From Xanthomonas sp. NCPPB 1128 (GTDB lineage: Bacteria > Pseudomonadota > Gammaproteobacteria > Xanthomonadales > Xanthomonadaceae), in the NCBI RefSeq assembly GCF_001043115.1, contig NZ_LFME01000030.1:1-64000 (forward strand): a DNA stretch of 64,000 nt, given 5' to 3'. This document shows positions 18,235-27,148 of the stretch, piece by piece (position 1 is the stretch's first letter; every line of letters begins with the position of its first letter). The translations under genes and the position numbers were made by a program. Below the pieces are notes generated by a model that saw only the letters and a program-made list of their open reading frames with translations, searched no databases and was not told where the DNA came from.

Positions 18235-18420
18235 CGTTCTCTGCTGTGAACGACAGCGTGTGCAAACATTCGCCTTGTCCCTTAATGACGACCACGGGGT
18301 GGCGACGGAATCGGGAGTGCAGGTCCGCCTCGTAGCGGGAAGCCCGATGATTCTCCAGCCATCCCACTTGAACCCCGGGTTCAAGGTCGTTTCGCACGCA
18401 TCGTCACGGCGGAGAATGCA
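18235..18420 (+). ncRNA. ssrS: 6S RNA
   Basis: 6S RNA binds sigma70 RNA polymerase by mimicking an open promoter, and regulates transcription in stationary phase. The 5' segment TTCTCTGCTGTG (18237-18248) pairs with CACGGCGGAGAA (18405-18416), a 12-bp closing stem with two G-U pairs. The conserved hairpin CTTGAACC-CC-GGGTTCAAGG lies at 18367-18386, matching the E. coli segment CTTGAACCAAGGGTTCAAGG closely. It sits between zapA and the downstream thioesterase/fau genes, the conserved position. Length of about 185 nt fits the family. The exact ends are estimated. Confidence 0.92.
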
Positions 18421-18429
18421 ATTTTTCCA

Positions 18430-18462
18430 GGAAGCGGCGCCGCAAGGCGCCGTTTCCTTTTT
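18430..18462 (+). terminator. Rho-independent terminator after 6S RNA
   Basis: GGAAGCGGCGCC (18430-18441), a GCAA tetraloop and GGCGCCGTTTCC (18446-18457) form a 12-bp stem with mostly canonical pairs, followed by TTTTT. It lies right after the 6S RNA 3' end and would terminate that transcript. Confidence 0.85.
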
Positions 18463-18577
18463 GCGCGTCCGCAACTTGCGCGCCCCACGCCGTCGTCGAC
18501 GGCGCAGCACAGGCGCCACGCGCTCTCGCACCGGCCGAAACCCGGGATACTGGTGCCCCCACCACGGAGATCCCGGA

Positions 18578-19357
18578 TTGCCGACGCTCGCCCAACTCCT
18601 CGACCGCTTCGACCCCGCCGCGGGATTCGACGTGCCCGCCAGCTGGCGGCAAGGCCGCACCGCGTTCGGCGGGCTGTCCGCGGCGCTGGCGCTGCAGACC
18701 GCGCTGCGCACGGCGCCGTCCGCATTACCGCCGCTGAAGTCGGCGCACATCGGCTTCATCGGCCCCGCCGACGGCAGCCTGCGCTTCGATGCGCAGGTGC
18801 TGCGCCAGGGCAAGTCCGCCACCTCCGTGGGCGTCGACTGCCTGGCCGACGGGCAGGTCGCGCTGCGCGCGGCATTGCTGTTCGCGCAGCCGCGCCCCAG
18901 CCGCATCGCCCACGACTTCCTGCCGGCGCGGCCGGCGGTGGTCGGCCCCGACGACGCGACGCCGATCGCCGACAGTCCCGCAACTCCGGCCTTCGTCGCC
19001 AACTTCGACATGCGCCTAGCCGGCGGCGCGCTGCCGGTGTCCGCCGCGACCGACCCGGAATTGCTGGTCTGGGCACGCCATCGCGACGCCGGTGGCGTGG
19101 ACCCGGGCGTGGTCCTGGTCGCGCTGGGCGACTGCCTGCCGCCGGCCGCGATGACCTGCTTCACCAAGCCGGCGCCGGTCAGCTCGATGACCTGGACCCT
19201 GGACTTCCCGCAACCGGCCAGCGCCGGCGACTGGTTCCTGCTGCGCTCGGCCAGCCGCCATGCCGGTGACGGCTACTCGCTGCAGGATATGCAGATCTGG
19301 GACACGGCCGGGCGGCTGGTGCTGTGGGGCCGGCAGACGGTAGCGCTCTACGCGTGA
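18578..19357 (+). CDS. Acyl-CoA thioesterase family protein
   Basis: This 259-residue protein has a duplicated hot-dog fold. The first half includes GRTAFGGLSAALALQTALRT and PPLKSAHIGFIGPADG. The second half includes SSMTWTLDFPQPASAGDWFLLRSASRHAGDGYSLQDM. This pattern matches the thioesterase-like superfamily (TesB-type, PF13622). The natural acyl substrate is unknown. The start is taken as TTG at 18578 (LPTLAQLLDRF), preceded by CGGAGA at good spacing. An ATG further upstream lies inside the 6S RNA gene and is rejected. It follows the 6S terminator and precedes fau after a gap holding an inverted-repeat element. Confidence 0.82.
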   Translation: MPTLAQLLDRFDPAAGFDVPASWRQGRTAFGGLSAALALQTALRTAPSALPPLKSAHIGFIGPADGSLRFDAQVLRQGKSATSVGVDCLADGQVALRAALLFAQPRPSRIAHDFLPARPAVVGPDDATPIADSPATPAFVANFDMRLAGGALPVSAATDPELLVWARHRDAGGVDPGVVLVALGDCLPPAAMTCFTKPAPVSSMTWTLDFPQPASAGDWFLLRSASRHAGDGYSLQDMQIWDTAGRLVLWGRQTVALYA

Positions 19358-19385
19358 TCGCCGCAGCAGCGACCGGGCCCGGGGC

Positions 19386-19574
19386 GTGTCCTCCATCCCT
19401 AGGGCCTGTCGCCACCAATTCCCGGGCAGGTCGCGCCGCGATTCCGTGTGCCCGAGCCAAGGAAGCGCGAGGAAGTGGACATGCGTCCACGCCCGAGCGA
19501 TGACGCGGCCACGGGCGCGTGCAACCGCGGCCCGTCGGGTGCCCGACGCGGCGTACTCGGGGGATGGAGGACAC
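19386..19574. repeat. 189-bp intergenic element with 14-bp inverted ends
   Basis: GTGTCCTCCATCCC at 19386-19399 is exactly inverted as GGGATGGAGGACAC at 19561-19574. The 161 bp between them has no credible ORF. The size and perfect terminal inverted repeats resemble a small non-autonomous element (MITE-like) or a long intergenic hairpin. No target duplication is obvious. It separates the thioesterase gene from fau. Confidence 0.5.
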
Positions 19575-19634
19575 CCGCTGGTCAGTGCGCGCGCCGACGC
19601 CGACAATAGCGCCCTCCCTTGCCCCGCCTGCCCG

Positions 19635-20224
19635 ATGACCGCCGACGACCGCGACTCCCTGCGCCAGGATCTGCGCGCGCGCCGCCGCGCGCTCTCGGCG
19701 TCCGTCCGCCTGGCCGCCGCCGATGCGCTGGCGCAGCGCTTGCTGGAGCTGCCGTTCGCGCCGCAGCAGGGCCATGTCGGCGGCTACTGGGCGATGGATG
19801 GGGAGATCGCGCTGCATCGCTGGCAACTGTCGCTGCCGGACGCGGTGCAGTACTGCCTGCCGATGCTCAGCGGCGACACCTTGCGTTTCGCGCCGTGGCG
19901 CCCCGGGCAGCCGCTGCGCGCCAACCGCTACGGCATCCCCGAACCCGACGTCGACCCCGCCACGACCCTGGCGCCGGCGCAGATGGCGCTGGTGGTGGCG
20001 CCGCTGGTCGGCTTCGACGCCGCCGGCGGCCGCCTGGGCATGGGAGGCGGCTGGTATGATCGCAGCTTCGCTTTCCGCCAGCGGCAGGCACCGCCGCCCT
20101 GGCTGGTCGGGGCCGCCTTCGACGCACAGCAGGTCGCGGCCTTGCCGCTCGCGGCCTGGGACGTGGCGCTGGACGCGGTCTGCACCGAATCCCTCACCCT
20201 GTCGACCGCGCACGATTCTCCCGC

Positions 20225-20228
<4 letters not shown>
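19635..20228 (+). CDS. fau: 5-formyltetrahydrofolate cyclo-ligase
   Basis: This enzyme converts 5-formyl-THF to 5,10-methenyl-THF using ATP. The 197-residue product starts MTADDRDSLRQDLRARRRAL, the basic N-terminal helix of the family. It has the Mg-ATP loop DAAGGRLGMGGGWYDRSF near residues 130-147 and the central APLVGFD strand. The ATG at 19635 is chosen on this match. An ssrS-fau linkage is conserved in gammaproteobacteria, here with a thioesterase gene inserted between them. Its stop overlaps the ATG of the EVE-domain gene. Confidence 0.92.
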
Positions 20229-20695
<467 letters not shown>

Positions 20696-20697
20696 CT

Positions 20698-20789
20698 GGG
20701 ATTGGGGATTCGGGATTCGGGATTCGCCCGCTCCCGCCCGCCGACCCGCTTTGCACGAATCTCCAATCCCGAATCTCCAATCCCGAGCT
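20698..20789. repeat. Paired inverted heptad-repeat locus H4
   Basis: The left arm at 20698-20727 has four G-runs (GGGATTGGGGATTCGGGATT, then a further CGGGATTCG). The right arm at 20756-20789 has ACGAATCTCCAATCCCGAAT then CTCCAATCCCGAGC. The loop is only about 30 bp. The right arm ends 6 bp before the rpiA start codon, so it replaces the usual ribosome-site region. Confidence 0.7.
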
Positions 20790-20795
20790 CTCCCA

Positions 20796-21443
20796 ATGTC
20801 AGAAGCCAAACGTCTTGCCGCCGAGAAAGCCATCGACTACGTCCAGGACGGGATGATCGTCGGCGTCGGCACCGGTTCCACCGTCGCCTACTTCATCGAC
20901 GCACTGGGCCGCATCGGCCACCGCATCAAGGGGGCCGTGTCCAGTTCCGAGCAGAGCACCGCGCGCCTGCGCCAGCACGGCATCGAGGTGCTGGAACTGA
21001 ACCACACCGGCAACCTGTCGCTGTACGTGGACGGCGCCGACGAGTGCGATCCGAACAAGTGCCTGATCAAGGGCGGCGGCGCCGCGCTGACCCGCGAGAA
21101 GATCATCGCCGAGGCCAGCGAGCGTTTCATCTGCATCGTCGACCCGAGCAAGCAGGTGCAGACCCTGGGCGCGTTCCCGCTGCCGATCGAGGTGATCCCG
21201 ATGGCGCGCAGCCTGGTCGCCCGCGAGATCCTGGCGCGCACCGGCGGCCAGCCGGTGTGGCGCGACGGCGTGATCACCGACAACGGCAACGTGGTGCTGG
21301 ACGTGCACCACCTGTCGATCACCGATCCGGTGGCGCTGGAGCGCGAACTGAACCAGATCCCGGGCGTGGTCTGCGTCGGCCTGTTCGCACGCCGCCCGGC
21401 CGACGTGGTGATCGTCGGTGGCGAGCCTCCGCGCGTCCTGTAG
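20796..21443 (+). CDS. rpiA: Ribose-5-phosphate isomerase A
   Basis: RpiA interconverts ribose-5-phosphate and ribulose-5-phosphate in the pentose phosphate pathway. The 215-residue product has [56 protein letters not shown] (catalytic Asp, Glu and Lys), [11 protein letters not shown] and GNVVLDVHH, all family hallmarks. Length is near the E. coli enzyme (219). The ATG at 20796 ([13 protein letters not shown]) is chosen. An in-frame extension upstream is only translated heptad repeat ([10 protein letters not shown]). No Shine-Dalgarno sequence is evident because the repeat abuts the start. Confidence 0.95.
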   Translation: MSEAKRLAAEKAIDYVQDGMIVGVGTGSTVAYFIDALGRIGHRIKGAVSSSEQSTARLRQHGIEVLELNHTGNLSLYVDGADECDPNKCLIKGGGAALTREKIIAEASERFICIVDPSKQVQTLGAFPLPIEVIPMARSLVAREILARTGGQPVWRDGVITDNGNVVLDVHHLSITDPVALERELNQIPGVVCVGLFARRPADVVIVGGEPPRVL

Positions 21444-21462
21444 GGCGCGCGCTGTCGCGCGC

Positions 21463-21546
21463 GGGGGATTGGGGAGTCGGGATTGGGGATTCGTAAAAGC
21501 GTGGATCCCGGCTTTACGAATCCCCAATCTCCAATCACTAATCCCG
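21463..21546. repeat. Paired inverted heptad-repeat locus H5
   Basis: The left arm at 21463-21493 consists of GGGGGATTGGGGAGTC and GGGATTGGGGATTCG. The right arm at 21517-21546 is CGAATCCCCAATCTCCAATC plus ACTAATCCCG. Between them GTAAAAGC and GCTTTAC form the inner stem. The element follows rpiA and precedes the DUF192 gene. A separate GCGCGCGCTGTCGCGCGC palindrome lies just upstream at about 21446-21463. Confidence 0.75.
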
Positions 21547-21608
21547 CTCTTGACGCCACGCGCACCATGCAACAAGGTGCGCGCTGTCCTCCTTGCCCCG
21601 GCCTCGCC

Positions 21609-22061
21609 ATGTCTCTGATCCGCGCGCTGTGCGTCCTTCTCCTGCTCGCCCTCAGCGGCTGCGCCAGTGCCGGCGGCGACCATTGGGTGGAACTGGGCGG
21701 ACACCGCTACGACGTGGAACTGGCGCAGAACGATGCGACGCGCGCGCGCGGGCTGATGTTCCGCGACCAGATGGAAGCCGACCACGGCATGCTGTTCATC
21801 CACGACCGCGAGGAACCGCAGGCGTACTGGATGAAGAACACCAAGATCCCGCTGGACATCCTGTACTTCGACAACCAGCGCAAGCTGGTGGCGCAGCAGC
21901 GCGACGTGCCGCCGTGCTCGGCCGGCGATGCCTGCCCGCCCTACCCCAGCAACGCGCCGGCGCGTTACGTGCTCGAACTCAATGCCGGCCAGGCCGAGCA
22001 GTTGAAGCTGCAGGACGGCACCGAACTGCGCTTCGGTCCGGGGATTCCGCAGGGCCGCTGA
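21609..22061 (+). CDS. DUF192 family lipoprotein
   Basis: This 150-residue protein has a lipoprotein signal (MSLIRALCVLLLLALSGC, lipobox LSGC) and a DUF192 domain. Landmarks are VELAQNDATRARGLMFRDQM, HGMLFIHD, AYWMKNTKIPLDILYFD and the final ARYVLELNAGQAEQL. DUF192 proteins are small beta-rich proteins found in the envelope of many bacteria, with unknown activity. The ATG at 21609 begins a clean signal peptide. It follows rpiA across heptad locus H5 and precedes the SirB1 gene. Confidence 0.88.
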   Translation: MSLIRALCVLLLLALSGCASAGGDHWVELGGHRYDVELAQNDATRARGLMFRDQMEADHGMLFIHDREEPQAYWMKNTKIPLDILYFDNQRKLVAQQRDVPPCSAGDACPPYPSNAPARYVLELNAGQAEQLKLQDGTELRFGPGIPQGR

Positions 22062-22179
22062 TCGCCCGCAACACCGGCCGGGGTCGGGGAAACGCCTCGC
22101 CACCACGGCGCTGAACCCGACACCGTTGTCGGGAACGGCCGGACTTGATCGGGCCCGGCTTTGCCGCCAGTCTTGGGCC

Positions 22180-23025
22180 ATGGCCGCCCGATTGACATTG
22201 CCGAGCTGGAATACCCTGGCCGCTCTGGACGACGATGCCCTGCCGCTGCTGGCGACCGCGCTGCTGATCGCCCGCGACGAGTATCCGGAACTGGATGCCG
22301 CCCATTACGACACCCTGGCGCAGAGCCACGCCGACCACCTGCGGCATGAGGTGGCGATGATCGAGCCCTGGCCGCTGAAGATGGCGGCGATCAATCGCCA
22401 CCTGTTCGAAGAACTGGGCTATAGCGGCAACCACGACGAGTATTACGACCCGCGCAACAGCTACATGAACCAGGTGTTCGAGCGGCGCCTGGGCAACCCG
22501 ATCTCGCTGGCCTTGGTGCAGATGGAAGTGGCGCGGCGCCTGGACATCCCGCTCGACGGCGTGTCCTTCCCCGGGCATTTCCTGGTGCGCCTGCCGGTGG
22601 ACGACGGCCTGCTGGTGATGGACCCGTTCAACGGCGGGCGTCCGCTGGCGGTGGAGGAACTGCGCGAACGCGCGCGGCCGCACATGGGTGGCGAAAGCCC
22701 GGACGACCGCGCCCTGCTGCAGATCCTGGATCCGGCGCCGCACCGCGCGATCCTGACCCGGGTGCTGCGCAACCTGCACGGCGTGTATGCCGAACGCGAC
22801 GAGTGGGACCGCGCCGCACGCAGCGCCGACCGCGTGCTCAAACTGATGCCCGATCAGCCCGAAGCCCTGCGCGACCGCGGCATGGCCTACCTGCAGATGG
22901 ACTACGTGCCCGGCGCGCGCCGCGACCTGGGCCGCTACCTGCAACTGAACCCAGAGGCCTCCGACGCCCTGCCGATCCGCGAGCGCCTGGTGGAACTGAG
23001 CGCCCGTGCGCAGCGGATGCATTGA
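22180..23025 (+). CDS. SirB1 family protein (transglutaminase-like plus TPR)
   Basis: This 281-residue cytoplasmic protein has an N-terminal transglutaminase-like SirB1 domain: INRHLFEELGYSGNHDEYYD, PRNSYMNQVFERRLGNPISL, VSFPGHFLVRLP and MDPFNGGRPLAVEEL. A C-terminal tetratricopeptide part follows, with AERDEWDRAARSADRVLKLMPDQPEALRDRGMAYLQM split over two helices. The usual catalytic Cys of transglutaminases is not apparent. The SirB1 family function is unclear. The ATG at 22180 (MAARLTLPSWNTL) is chosen on family match. Alternatives upstream lack a ribosome site. Confidence 0.85.
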   Translation: MAARLTLPSWNTLAALDDDALPLLATALLIARDEYPELDAAHYDTLAQSHADHLRHEVAMIEPWPLKMAAINRHLFEELGYSGNHDEYYDPRNSYMNQVFERRLGNPISLALVQMEVARRLDIPLDGVSFPGHFLVRLPVDDGLLVMDPFNGGRPLAVEELRERARPHMGGESPDDRALLQILDPAPHRAILTRVLRNLHGVYAERDEWDRAARSADRVLKLMPDQPEALRDRGMAYLQMDYVPGARRDLGRYLQLNPEASDALPIRERLVELSARAQRMH

Positions 23026-23029
23026 CGGC

Positions 23030-23203
23030 GGGGATTTGGGAGTCGGGATTGGGGATTCGCAAGAGCGGCTGCGGCGTGACCTGACGCGTCGCTGAGCAAC
23101 GCTGATTTCTCTTAAGGGCTTCCGGGCTAAAGTCGCCCAGGAGGGTCTGCACATTGCGGATAGCCGCTTTTGCGAATCCCCAATCCCGACTCCCCACTCC
23201 CGG
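23030..23203. repeat. Paired inverted heptad-repeat locus H6
   Basis: The left arm at 23030-23060 contains GGGGATTTGGGAGTC followed by GGGATTGGGGATTCG. The right arm at 23166-23203 contains GCTTTTGCGAATCCCCAATC, then CCGACTCCCCACTCCCGG, an almost exact inverse. GCAAGAGCGGC next to the left arm matches GCCGCTTTTGC next to the right arm, extending the pairing. The loop is about 105 bp. The element joins the ends of the convergent SirB1 and rubredoxin genes. Confidence 0.75.
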
Positions 23204-23206
23204 TCC

Positions 23207-23398
23207 TCACTCCATCTCCACCATCTCGAAATCGTCCTTGGTCACGCCGCAGTCCGGACAGGTCCAGGTGTCGGGCACGTCGTCCCAGCGGGTGCCGGGG
23301 GCGATGCCTTCTTCGGGCAGGCCGTCGGCTTCGTTGTAGATGAACCCGCAGACGACGCACATCCAGGTGCGATAGGTGGTGGCGGTGGCGTCGCTCAT
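23207..23398 (-). CDS. Rubredoxin
   Basis: This 63-residue one-iron electron carrier has the two iron-ligand pairs [13 protein letters not shown] (residues 14-26) and [15 protein letters not shown] (47-61), and the conserved [15 protein letters not shown] between them. An N-terminal extension of about 10 residues precedes TWMCVVCG. The redox partner is not apparent from the neighbours. The ATG at 23398 is the only good start. It is divergent from thiE (72 bp apart) and convergent with the SirB1 gene. Confidence 0.95.
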   Translation of the reverse strand: MSDATATTYRTWMCVVCGFIYNEADGLPEEGIAPGTRWDDVPDTWTCPDCGVTKDDFEMVEME

Positions 23399-23470
23399 TG
23401 GATAATCGCAGGTCACAGTCGGACGGAACGGCATTGTCCCATCGCCGTCGACGCATCGGAAGGCTTGGCC

Positions 23471-24094
23471 ATGAACGCATCCCCGGCGCCGCGCGGCGTG
23501 TACCTGATCACTCCCGACGAGGCCGACGGCGCGCGCCTGCTGGCGCGGGTGGCGCCGCTGCTGGACCAGGGCGTGACCTGGCTGCAGTACCGCAACAAGC
23601 GCGCCGACGCAGCGCAGCGGCGGCAGCAGGCCACGGCGCTGCAGGCGCTGTGCGCGCAGGCCGGGGTGCCGCTGATCGTCAACGACGACGTCGCGCTGGC
23701 GCAGGCGGTGGGTGCGGCCGGCGTGCACCTGGGCGAGGACGATGGCGACGTGGCCGCGGCCCGCGCCGCATTGGGGCCGCAGGCGCTGATCGGCGCGTCC
23801 TGCTACGACGACCTGGCGCTGGCCCACAGCGCCGCGTCGGCCGGCGCCAGCTACGTCGCCTTCGGCGCGTTCTTCCCCACCCGCAGCAAGGTCACCACGC
23901 GCCGCGCCGCGCCCGAGCTGTTGCGCGAGGCGGCGACACTGGGCCTGCCGCGGGTGGCGATCGGCGGCCTTACGCCGGACAACGCGCGTTCGCTGGTCGC
24001 GGCCGGCGCCGACCTGCTGGCGGTGATCAGTGGCGTGTTCGATGCGCCCGATCCGCGCGTGGCGCTGGCGGCGTACCGCGCCTGCTTCGACTGA
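23471..24094 (+). CDS. thiE: Thiamine-phosphate synthase
   Basis: ThiE joins hydroxymethylpyrimidine diphosphate and thiazole phosphate to give thiamine phosphate. The 207-residue TIM-barrel protein shows [77 protein letters not shown] and [20 protein letters not shown], all family motifs. The ATG at 23471 is chosen over a TTG two codons upstream. Thiamine synthesis also appears at 56-58 kb (thiC with its riboswitch). No riboswitch is seen here. Confidence 0.94.
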   Translation: MNASPAPRGVYLITPDEADGARLLARVAPLLDQGVTWLQYRNKRADAAQRRQQATALQALCAQAGVPLIVNDDVALAQAVGAAGVHLGEDDGDVAAARAALGPQALIGASCYDDLALAHSAASAGASYVAFGAFFPTRSKVTTRRAAPELLREAATLGLPRVAIGGLTPDNARSLVAAGADLLAVISGVFDAPDPRVALAAYRACFD

Positions 24095-24109
24095 GGTGGC
24101 AGCGCCGTT

Positions 24110-24306
24110 CCTTCTCCCATCGGGAGAAGGTGCCCCGCAGGGGCGGATGAGGGTACGGGCGCAGCCTCGCGCACCCAACCACCGCGAGCCGCTGCGCGCC
24201 GGACCCTCACCCCAACCCCTCTCCCGGCGGGAGAGGGGCTTTAGTTTCTCCCTTCTCCCCTCGGGAGAAGGTGCCCCGCAGGGGCGGATGAGGGTACGGG
24301 CGCAGC
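24110..24306. repeat. Cluster of three copies of a dispersed 'TTCTCCC..GGGAGAA' repeat
   Basis: Two direct copies, at 24110-24165 and 24251-24306, share CCTTCTCCC, CGGGAGAAGG, TGCCCCGCAGGGGCGGATGA and GGGTACGGGCGCAGC. Between them, at 24203-24240, an inverted related unit reads ACCCTCACCCCAACCCCTCT, then CCCGGCGGGAGAGGGGCT. Each copy can form two small hairpins (CTTCTCCC/GGGAGAAG and CCCCGCAGGGG). The cluster fills most of the 369-bp thiE-hemL gap. A fourth copy lies inside mpl at 37806-37853. Confidence 0.8.
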
Positions 24307-24463
24307 GTCATGCACCCCAAATACCGCGCGGCGCTGGCTAAGACGGGCAGTTGCCCATGGCAGGCAGGCAACATGGCGCACACCGGCGGCAGCCGCGACA
24401 ATAGACGGCCTCGCTCCGCGCCCGGCCGGTCGGCCTGGCCAGCATCGCCAAGGATTTCCGCTC

Positions 24464-25756
<1,293 letters not shown>

Positions 25757-25829
25757 GATGCCGGCGCAGCGGCCATGGCAGGACGACAACGCGCGGCACC
25801 GATCGCTGGCGCCGCGTCGCTACGCTGGA

Positions 25830-26285
25830 TCAACCGAACACGAACTTGCCCTTCATCACCGCCCAGTGCCCCGGGAACGAGCAGAAGAAGGTGTAGTCGC
25901 CGCCCTTGCTCAGTTTGGCGGTGGAGAACTTGACCGTGTCCGACTGCCCGGCGCCGATCACCTTGGTGTGGGCGATGATCCGCGGATCGTTCTTGGGCAG
26001 ATAGTTGTCGGCCAGGCTGGAACTGGTGCCGGCATTGGCCACCGCCTGGAAATCCGAGGTCTTGGTCAGCACCCAGTTGTGGCCCATCACCGCGGCGGCG
26101 AGCTTGCCGCTGTGCTTGAGCGTCACCGCCACCTCGGTGCAATCGGCCGCGACCTTGATCTCCTTCTGGTCGAAGGACATCTGGTCGGTGCCGGTGATGG
26201 TCACCGCGCAGGTCTTGGCCCAGGCGGCGGGCGCGAACGCGAGACCGGCAAGGACGAGCAGCAGGGACGGAAACTTGGTGTTCAA
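25830..26285 (-). CDS. azu: Azurin (periplasmic blue copper protein)
   Basis: This 151-residue precursor has a signal peptide (MNTKFPSLLLVLAGLAFAPA, cut after AWA) and a mature azurin of about 128 residues. The type-1 copper ligands are visible: His in VMGHNWVL, then Cys, His and Met in FFCSFPGHWAVMKGKF. The Cys pair in KTCAVT and AADCTEV gives the conserved disulphide. Azurin shuttles electrons in the periplasm, often with nitrite reductase or peroxidases, and has also been linked to oxidative stress defence. No denitrification genes are present here. A 7-3-7 palindrome lies 88 bp upstream. Confidence 0.96.
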   Translation of the reverse strand: MNTKFPSLLLVLAGLAFAPAAWAKTCAVTITGTDQMSFDQKEIKVAADCTEVAVTLKHSGKLAAAVMGHNWVLTKTSDFQAVANAGTSSSLADNYLPKNDPRIIAHTKVIGAGQSDTVKFSTAKLSKGGDYTFFCSFPGHWAVMKGKFVFG

Positions 26286-26373
26286 GATGGATTCCTCGAC
26301 AAGAAAGACAACACTGCGCCGCGCCAGGTCGCGCGCGCGGCGGGGTGTCCCGACTGTCCGCTCGCGCGCAATG

Positions 26374-26390
26374 GCTTGTCAACGACAAGC
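26374..26390. promoter_or_regulatory. Possible operator palindrome between azurin and HAD genes
   Basis: GCTTGTC-AAC-GACAAGC is a perfect 7-bp inverted repeat with a 3-bp spacer in the 227-bp divergent gap, 88 bp before the azurin start and 122 bp before the HAD start. It looks like a dimeric regulator site, but I cannot assign a regulator. It differs from the FNR consensus TTGAT-N4-ATCAA in sequence and spacing. Confidence 0.35.
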
Positions 26391-26512
26391 GATGGCGCAT
26401 TGCATCATCGGCACGCGCCAAGGCGCGCGGCGATGACGGCCAGACGCTGCTCGATCGGCGCCGATCCCGCGCCATGCCCACTGCACTCGGCGCCGTCCAC
26501 GCAGGCCCACGC

Positions 26513-27139
26513 ATGTCTGCACTGATCCGCGCTCGACCGACGCTGCTGTTGCTCGACTTCGACGGCGTGCTGGCGAACTACACGCGCGCCGCCCGCATCG
26601 CAGCGCTGGCTGCGCACTGCCGCTGCGAGGCGGCGCAAGTGCGCGAAGTGCTGTTCGGTTCCGGGCTGGAGACCGCCTACGACGGCGGCGAACTGGATAC
26701 CGCCACCTACCTGCAGCAGCTGAGCGCAGGCCTGGGTGCCCCGGTCGACACGGCCGCGTGGATCGCCGCACGCGTCGCAGCCAGCCGCGCCGATGCGGGC
26801 GTGGTCGCGCAGGTGCTGGCACTGGCCGAGCGCGTGGCCATCGGCGTGCTGACCAACAACGGCGCGCTGATGGCGCAGGCGATGCCGCAGATCGTGCCGG
26901 CGCTGTTTCCGCTGCTGCGCGGGCGCGTGCTGTGCAGCGGCCGCCTGGGCGGGCGCAAGCCGGATGCGGCGGTGTACCGGCAGGCGCTGGCCCACTTCGA
27001 TGTCGCGCCGCGGCAGGCGCTGTTCATCGACGACCTGTTCGTCAACGTGCGCGGCGCCCGCGCGATCGGCATGGCCGCGGAAACCGCCAGCGGCGCGCGT
27101 GCCCTGCGCCGCGCGCTGGCACGGCACGGGCTGGGATGA
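26513..27139 (+). CDS. HAD-superfamily hydrolase
   Basis: This 208-residue HAD phosphatase-like protein has motif I LLLLDFDGVLANYTRAAR (catalytic DxD), motif II VLTNNG, motif III with the Lys in GGRKPDAAVYRQAL, and motif IV FIDDLFVNVRGARAIGM. These fit the IA/IB-type haloacid dehalogenase-like phosphatases such as epoxide-hydrolase-N-like or YihX-like enzymes. The substrate is unknown. The ATG at 26513 (MSALIRARPTLLLLDFDG) is chosen. An in-frame ATG at 26474 would add 13 residues. It is convergent with argD. Confidence 0.87.
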   Translation: MSALIRARPTLLLLDFDGVLANYTRAARIAALAAHCRCEAAQVREVLFGSGLETAYDGGELDTATYLQQLSAGLGAPVDTAAWIAARVAASRADAGVVAQVLALAERVAIGVLTNNGALMAQAMPQIVPALFPLLRGRVLCSGRLGGRKPDAAVYRQALAHFDVAPRQALFIDDLFVNVRGARAIGMAAETASGARALRRALARHGLG

Positions 27140-27148
27140 ACCGCGGTT

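Noticed and set aside
26374-26390. FNR/Anr site upstream of azurin
   Set aside because: The palindrome TTGTC-N3-GACAA does not match TTGAT-N4-ATCAA, so only an unassigned operator is listed.
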